This document shows positions 34,305-37,928 of a stretch of DNA of 37,928 nt, in pieces (the stretch's first letter is position 1; each line of letters begins with the position of its first letter). Both the position numbers and the translations under genes were made by a program. The stretch spans positions 1-37,928 of the forward strand of contig JAPOVX010000152.1 of assembly GCA_026707935.1 (NCBI GenBank), given 5' to 3'. The DNA comes from Paracoccaceae bacterium (GTDB lineage: Bacteria > Pseudomonadota > Alphaproteobacteria > Rhodobacterales > Rhodobacteraceae). The notes beneath the pieces are model-generated. The model made no database searches. It was not told the DNA's origin and saw nothing but the letters and a program-made list of their open reading frames with translations.

Positions 34305-36722
34305 ATGAAATTCACGCTATCGTGGTTGAAGGATCACCTGGACACTGACGTCCCGCTCTCCGAAATCTGCGAGGCGCTGACTGACATGGGCCTGGAGGTC
34401 GAGGAAACCAGCGATCCGTCCAGGACTCTTGGTGTCTTCCGGATTTGCCGCGTCATCGAGGCGGAGCAACACCCGAACGCCGATCGCCTGAAGCTCTGCC
34501 AGGTCGAGACCTGGCCGGACGGTCCGGAGGGAAAGACCACGATCGTGCAAGTCGTGTGCGGAGCACCGAACGCACGAACGGGCCTCGTCGGTGTGTTTGC
34601 ACCTGTCGGCACCTATATTCCCGGAACGGGCCTCGATCTCAAGCGCGGACGCATTCGCGGTGTTGATTCCTGCGGAATGCTCTGCTCCGGCCGCGAACTG
34701 ATGATCAATGATGACCACGACGGCATCATCGAGTTGCCCGACGATGCGCCGCTCGGCGAGCGTTACATTGATTACGCAGGCCTCGCCGACCCCGTTGTCG
34801 ACATCGCCGTGACACCGAATCGTCCCGATGCCCTGGGTGTACGCGGTATCGCGAGAGACCTCGCCGCCCGCGGTCTCGGGGCACTCAGGACTGAACAACT
34901 CGAACCGGTATCCGGTGGATTCCGGTCTTCAATCGGGGTGCGCATCGACGATGACGTTCAGGTTTGCGGGTGTCCTGCCTTTCTTGGCCGGACCATCCGG
35001 GGCGTCAGGAACCGACCGTCTCCCGAATGGCTTCAATCGCGTTTGCGTGCCGTGGGGCTGAGGCCGATTTCCGCCGTCGTCGACGTGACGAACTTTGTCA
35101 CATACGACCGAAACCGGCCCTTGCATGCTTTCGATGCCGACCTGGTCGAGGGCGACCTGCGTGTGCATTTTGCCGCGGGCGGCGAAATGATCACGGCCCT
35201 GGACGACAAGGAGTACGTGCTGCGGCCGGGAATGATGGTGATCGGCGACTCCAGAGGCCCGGAAAGCATCGCCGGCGTCATTGGAGGCAGGTCGACCGGA
35301 TGCACTGAATCCACCACGAACGTGTTCCTCGAGAGCGCCTTGTGGGATCCGGTCATGATCGCTTCGACTGGCCGCCAGTTGAAAGTCAATTCGGACGCGC
35401 GCTACCGTTTCGAACGCGGTGTCGATCCGGAATTCACCGAAAAGGGTCTGGACCTCGCGACCCGGCTGATTGTCGAAATGTGCGGTGGCGAAGCCTCCGA
35501 ACTGGTCGTGGCAGGGCAGATTCCGGACACAGCCAGAAGCTATGCACACGATCCCGATCGGGTGAGATCCCTGACGGGAATGGATGTCTCGGAGGGCGAT
35601 CAGACGGAGATTCTCGAAACGCTCGGATTCCGGGTTGCGGATGGCAAGGCTCATGTCCCGCCATGGAGGCCCGACGTGCAGGGAGAGGCCGACCTGGTCG
35701 AAGAAATCGCGCGAATCCGGTCGCTTGGCAAGTTACGCGGCGTTAGCCTGCCCAGGCATGAGCAGGGCGTCGGAAGCCCGGTCCTGTCCAGGACGCAGAG
35801 ACGGGAGAGCGTGGCCCGACGCGCCGTGGCCATGCGCGGTTACAATGAGTGCGTGACCTATTCATTCATCGACCGGGGAATGGCATTGCAATTCGGCGGC
35901 ACGGATCAGGCACGGCTTGCCAACCCGATCGCGAGCGACTTGAGTCACATGCGTCCGGACCTGATCCCGGGCCTGCTCAAGGCGGCCTCCCGAAACCAGT
36001 CCAGGGGTCACATGGACCTGGCCCTGTTCGAGGTAGGGCCGGTCTTCAGCGGAGGTGAACCCGGTGAACAGGAGACGGTAATCGCAGGGCTGCTCACCGG
36101 GCACACTGGCCCCCGGGATCCGTACGGTGATCGGCGGCCTGTCGATATCAGGGACGCCCGGGCCGACCTGGATACGGTTCTTTTCGCGCTCGGGGCTCCC
36201 GATCGGTTGATGACGGACCGGGCGCGCGAACCGTGGTGGCACCCGGGCCGGTCGGCGAACCTGAAGCTCGGTCCCAAGGTCGTTCTCGCGACCTTCGGAG
36301 AACTCCATCCGACGATCCTGCGAAATGCGGACGTAACCGGACCGGCGGTTGCCTTCGTCATACGCCTGGATTCCATGCCGGTCTCGAAAGCAAGGTCGAC
36401 GGGACGCGCAGCGTTTCAGCTCGACGAACTGCAGGCTGTCGAACGGGATTTTGCCTTTGTCGTCGATCGTGATGTCGAAGTTGCGCACATCGTCCGGGCT
36501 GTGCAGGGCACAGACCGGGCACTGATCACGGATGTTTCAGTCTTCGATGAATTCACCGGCGAGAAGGCCGAAGCGCAGGTCGGCATCGGAAAGAAGTCCG
36601 TCGCGATCAACGTACGTTTGCAGCCGAGGCGTCAGACACTGACCGACGAGGAAATCGAAAAGATCTCTTCCAGGATCGTCGACAAGGTCTCGAAAGCGAC
36701 CGGGGCTGCCCTCAGGCAGTAA
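34305..36722 (+). CDS. pheT: Phenylalanyl-tRNA synthetase beta subunit
   Basis: 805 residues. MKFTLSWLKDHLDTDVPLSE is the usual N-terminus. The EMAP/tRNA-binding OB domain spans about 40-150 (VCGAPNARTGLVGVFAPVGT). The B3/B4 editing domain follows (ALDDKEYVLRPGMMVIGD, ESALWDPVMIASTGRQLKVN). B5 and a catalytic-like core come next, and the FDX-ACB anticodon-binding domain ends the protein (FQLDELQAVERDFAFVVDRD, AINVRLQPRRQTLTDEE). ATG 34305 is preferred over the longer frame inside pheS. Confidence 0.97.
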   Translation: MKFTLSWLKDHLDTDVPLSEICEALTDMGLEVEETSDPSRTLGVFRICRVIEAEQHPNADRLKLCQVETWPDGPEGKTTIVQVVCGAPNARTGLVGVFAPVGTYIPGTGLDLKRGRIRGVDSCGMLCSGRELMINDDHDGIIELPDDAPLGERYIDYAGLADPVVDIAVTPNRPDALGVRGIARDLAARGLGALRTEQLEPVSGGFRSSIGVRIDDDVQVCGCPAFLGRTIRGVRNRPSPEWLQSRLRAVGLRPISAVVDVTNFVTYDRNRPLHAFDADLVEGDLRVHFAAGGEMITALDDKEYVLRPGMMVIGDSRGPESIAGVIGGRSTGCTESTTNVFLESALWDPVMIASTGRQLKVNSDARYRFERGVDPEFTEKGLDLATRLIVEMCGGEASELVVAGQIPDTARSYAHDPDRVRSLTGMDVSEGDQTEILETLGFRVADGKAHVPPWRPDVQGEADLVEEIARIRSLGKLRGVSLPRHEQGVGSPVLSRTQRRESVARRAVAMRGYNECVTYSFIDRGMALQFGGTDQARLANPIASDLSHMRPDLIPGLLKAASRNQSRGHMDLALFEVGPVFSGGEPGEQETVIAGLLTGHTGPRDPYGDRRPVDIRDARADLDTVLFALGAPDRLMTDRAREPWWHPGRSANLKLGPKVVLATFGELHPTILRNADVTGPAVAFVIRLDSMPVSKARSTGRAAFQLDELQAVERDFAFVVDRDVEVAHIVRAVQGTDRALITDVSVFDEFTGEKAEAQVGIGKKSVAINVRLQPRRQTLTDEEIEKISSRIVDKVSKATGAALRQ

Positions 36723-36738
36723 CGGCCGGCGCGACAGG

Positions 36739-36784
36739 CGTTCCGGAATTGCCGGCGCCTTTCAGCCCGGGCGAAGCCGGAACG
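36739..36784. terminator. Inverted repeat between convergent pheT and GST genes (possible terminator)
   Basis: CGTTCCGG (36739-36746) and CCGGAACG (36777-36784) are exact reverse complements with a 30-nt GC-rich loop that can itself pair (GCCGGC, GCCCGGGC). Its place, just after pheT and before the end of the convergent GST gene, suits transcription termination, but no U tract follows on either strand. Confidence 0.3.
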
Positions 36785-36926
36785 ATGCCCCGTGACGGTG
36801 CGCCGGCGGTTGCCATCGCCGCACATCGGCTGCTTGCGGAAATCCACGAATGTAGGCTGGCGCCTAGTGAGCCTGAACGGAAACCTGGCCGCCCATCCGG
36901 CATTGAATTCCCGATCGGCTCGACGT

Positions 36927-37628
36927 CTAACCTTGCGGAGGAACCTCGAGTCCCCTTTGCACGCCCGGCCGTTCAAGGAATCGTTCCAGTGCGCCCGGGA
37001 CATTTGCAAGACCATCCCATCCGACGATGTCGGCGGCCTTGTAGACTGTGACCACCGAGCGGATCCAGGGAAACACGGCAATATCGGCAATTGTCAGTTC
37101 TTCTCCCGCGATCCATTCCCGGCCCTCGAGGCGCGCGTCAATCACCCTGAGCAGCCGCGCCGTTTCGTCAGCGTATCGTTTTCCGGGCCGGGGATCCTCG
37201 ATGTCCTTGCCGGCAAATGCATGAAAGAAACCGAGTTGGCCAAACATCGGCCCGACGCCCCCCATCTGGAACATCAGCCATTGCAGTGTCTCGTAGTATC
37301 GCGGAGGCTCTTTCGGTAACAGCTTCCCGGACTTTTCGGCCAGATAGATCAGGATCGCACCCGATTCCCAGAGCGGCATGGGTTCGCCACCGGGACCATC
37401 AGGGTCGATGATCGCCGGTATCTTGTTGTTCGGATTGAGCGACAGGAATTCCGGGCTCATTTGGTCGTTCGTGGCAAAACTGACCCTGTGCGCTTCGTAG
37501 GGCAACCCGATCTCTTCGAGCATGATGGATGCCTTGAGACCGTTCGGGGTTGGCAGCGAATAGAGCTGCAAGCGGTCGGGGTGGCTGGGCGGCCACTTTC
37601 CGGTGATCGGGAATTCGGTAATCTTCAT
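36927..37628 (-). CDS. Glutathione S-transferase (YfcG/Ure2p-like)
   Basis: 233 residues. The N-terminal thioredoxin-fold domain includes DRLQLYSLPTPNGLKASIML (substrate/GSH-contacting TPNG turn) and NPNNKIPAIIDPDGPGG with the cis-Pro, then LWESGAILIYLAEKSGKLLP. The all-helical C-terminal domain has WLMFQMGGVGPMFGQLGFF, EWIAGEELTIADIAVFPWI and a late ALERFLERPGVQRGLE. The TPNG turn and MGGVGPMFGQ are typical of the YfcG/Nu-class group, which shows disulfide-bond reductase activity with glutathione. ATG 37628 follows AGGACA. Confidence 0.92.
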   Translation of the reverse strand: MKITEFPITGKWPPSHPDRLQLYSLPTPNGLKASIMLEEIGLPYEAHRVSFATNDQMSPEFLSLNPNNKIPAIIDPDGPGGEPMPLWESGAILIYLAEKSGKLLPKEPPRYYETLQWLMFQMGGVGPMFGQLGFFHAFAGKDIEDPRPGKRYADETARLLRVIDARLEGREWIAGEELTIADIAVFPWIRSVVTVYKAADIVGWDGLANVPGALERFLERPGVQRGLEVPPQG

Positions 37629-37779
37629 GAATTTGTCCTGAATGCCTGCAATCTTCAAGCCGGCCCGATCGGACTGCGGCAGCGCCTGATCACGTGGGCC
37701 TGGCATGTCCGGGCGTCTGTAGTTCCGCAATTGCAATCAATCAAGTCGATGGGATTTGCATCGATTACTTGACAACGCA

Positions 37780-37928
37780 TCACGCTGCCTGCTTTCGATC
37801 GATTTCACGGGTCACAGGGGTTGCCAACGTAAACGCCCCTCGCCGTGCAGAAGCCCCAATCCCGAAGGCCATAATGTTGCGGGCCGCGTTCAGGTCCGCA
37901 TGATCCGCGTGGCCACAGGCCACGCACG
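37780..37928 (-). mobile_element. tnpB: C-terminal end of an IS605-family TnpB (OrfB) protein, cut by the window edge
   Basis: The last 49 codons of a minus-strand gene that enters from the right. CVACGHADHADLNAARNI is the half zinc-ribbon plus the RuvC III stretch with its conserved Asp. It ends TLATPVTREIDRKQAA. TnpB proteins are RNA-guided nucleases of IS200/IS605 elements, guided by an omega RNA from the element's right end. The element's 3' end should therefore lie in the roughly 150 bp left of 37780, before the GST gene. Whether the rest of tnpB is intact cannot be seen. Confidence 0.8.

Noticed and set aside
1..37928. CRISPR arrays or rRNA genes
   Set aside because: No regularly spaced direct repeats and no rRNA-like segments were seen anywhere in the window.

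Overview
The window looks like chromosome of an alphaproteobacterium. The evidence is high overall GC, the rpmI-rplT-pheS-pheT order without infC immediately upstream, an L35 of alphaproteobacterial type, DUF1636 beside cobalamin genes, and a DUF1611 / dipeptide-epimerase / D-amino-acid-transaminase operon. The genus cannot be named from this stretch.

Layout. (a) 0-2.2 kb, minus strand: cobalamin side-chain and lower-loop genes cobC and cbiB/cobD, plus the first codons of another gene at the left edge. (b) 3.0-4.6 kb: a two-gene insert, an HhH-GPD DNA-glycosylase-like protein overlapping a PIN-domain protein. (c) 4.7-12.1 kb: DUF1636 (minus), then a tightly packed corrin-ring operon cbiX-cbiC-cbiET-cbiL-cbiGH-(small ORF)-cbiF, followed by an overlapping exported PQQ-type sugar dehydrogenase. 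CbiX and CbiG indicate the early-cobalt-insertion route; cbiD, cbiJ/cobK and cbiA are not in the window. (d) 13.4-17.4 kb: thioredoxin-like protein, a higBA locus whose toxin gene is broken, an anchored cytochrome c, the degenerate C-terminus of a tyrosine recombinase, and a Uma2-family protein. (e) 17.7-21.9 kb: a membrane fatty-acid desaturase, then a D-glutamate operon (dgcN, dgcA, D-amino-acid transaminase). (f) 22-27.3 kb: N-formylglutamate amidohydrolase-like protein with DUF1244 (minus), pyruvate kinase (TTG start), about 1.1 kb without a convincing gene but with a perfect 12-bp inverted repeat, and malonyl-CoA synthetase. (g) 27.4-29.5 kb: a three-gene toxin-antitoxin-like module (small protein, XRE-ImmA protein, DUF4411 PIN protein) headed by a perfect palindrome. 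(h) 29.7-31.7 kb: a sulfite dehydrogenase pair, a Tat-exported molybdoprotein with a dihaem cytochrome. (i) 32.4-36.7 kb: rpmI, rplT, pheS, pheT with a recognisable promoter. (j) 36.9-37.9 kb: a glutathione S-transferase and, cut by the right edge, the zinc-finger end of an IS605-type TnpB protein.

Conserved metabolic blocks are therefore interspersed with accessory modules: two PIN-containing loci, a decayed higBA, an integrase remnant and a TnpB element. The best candidates for little-described biology are the glycosylase-PIN pair at 2988-4597 and the palindrome-headed ImmA/DUF4411 module at 27467-29524.
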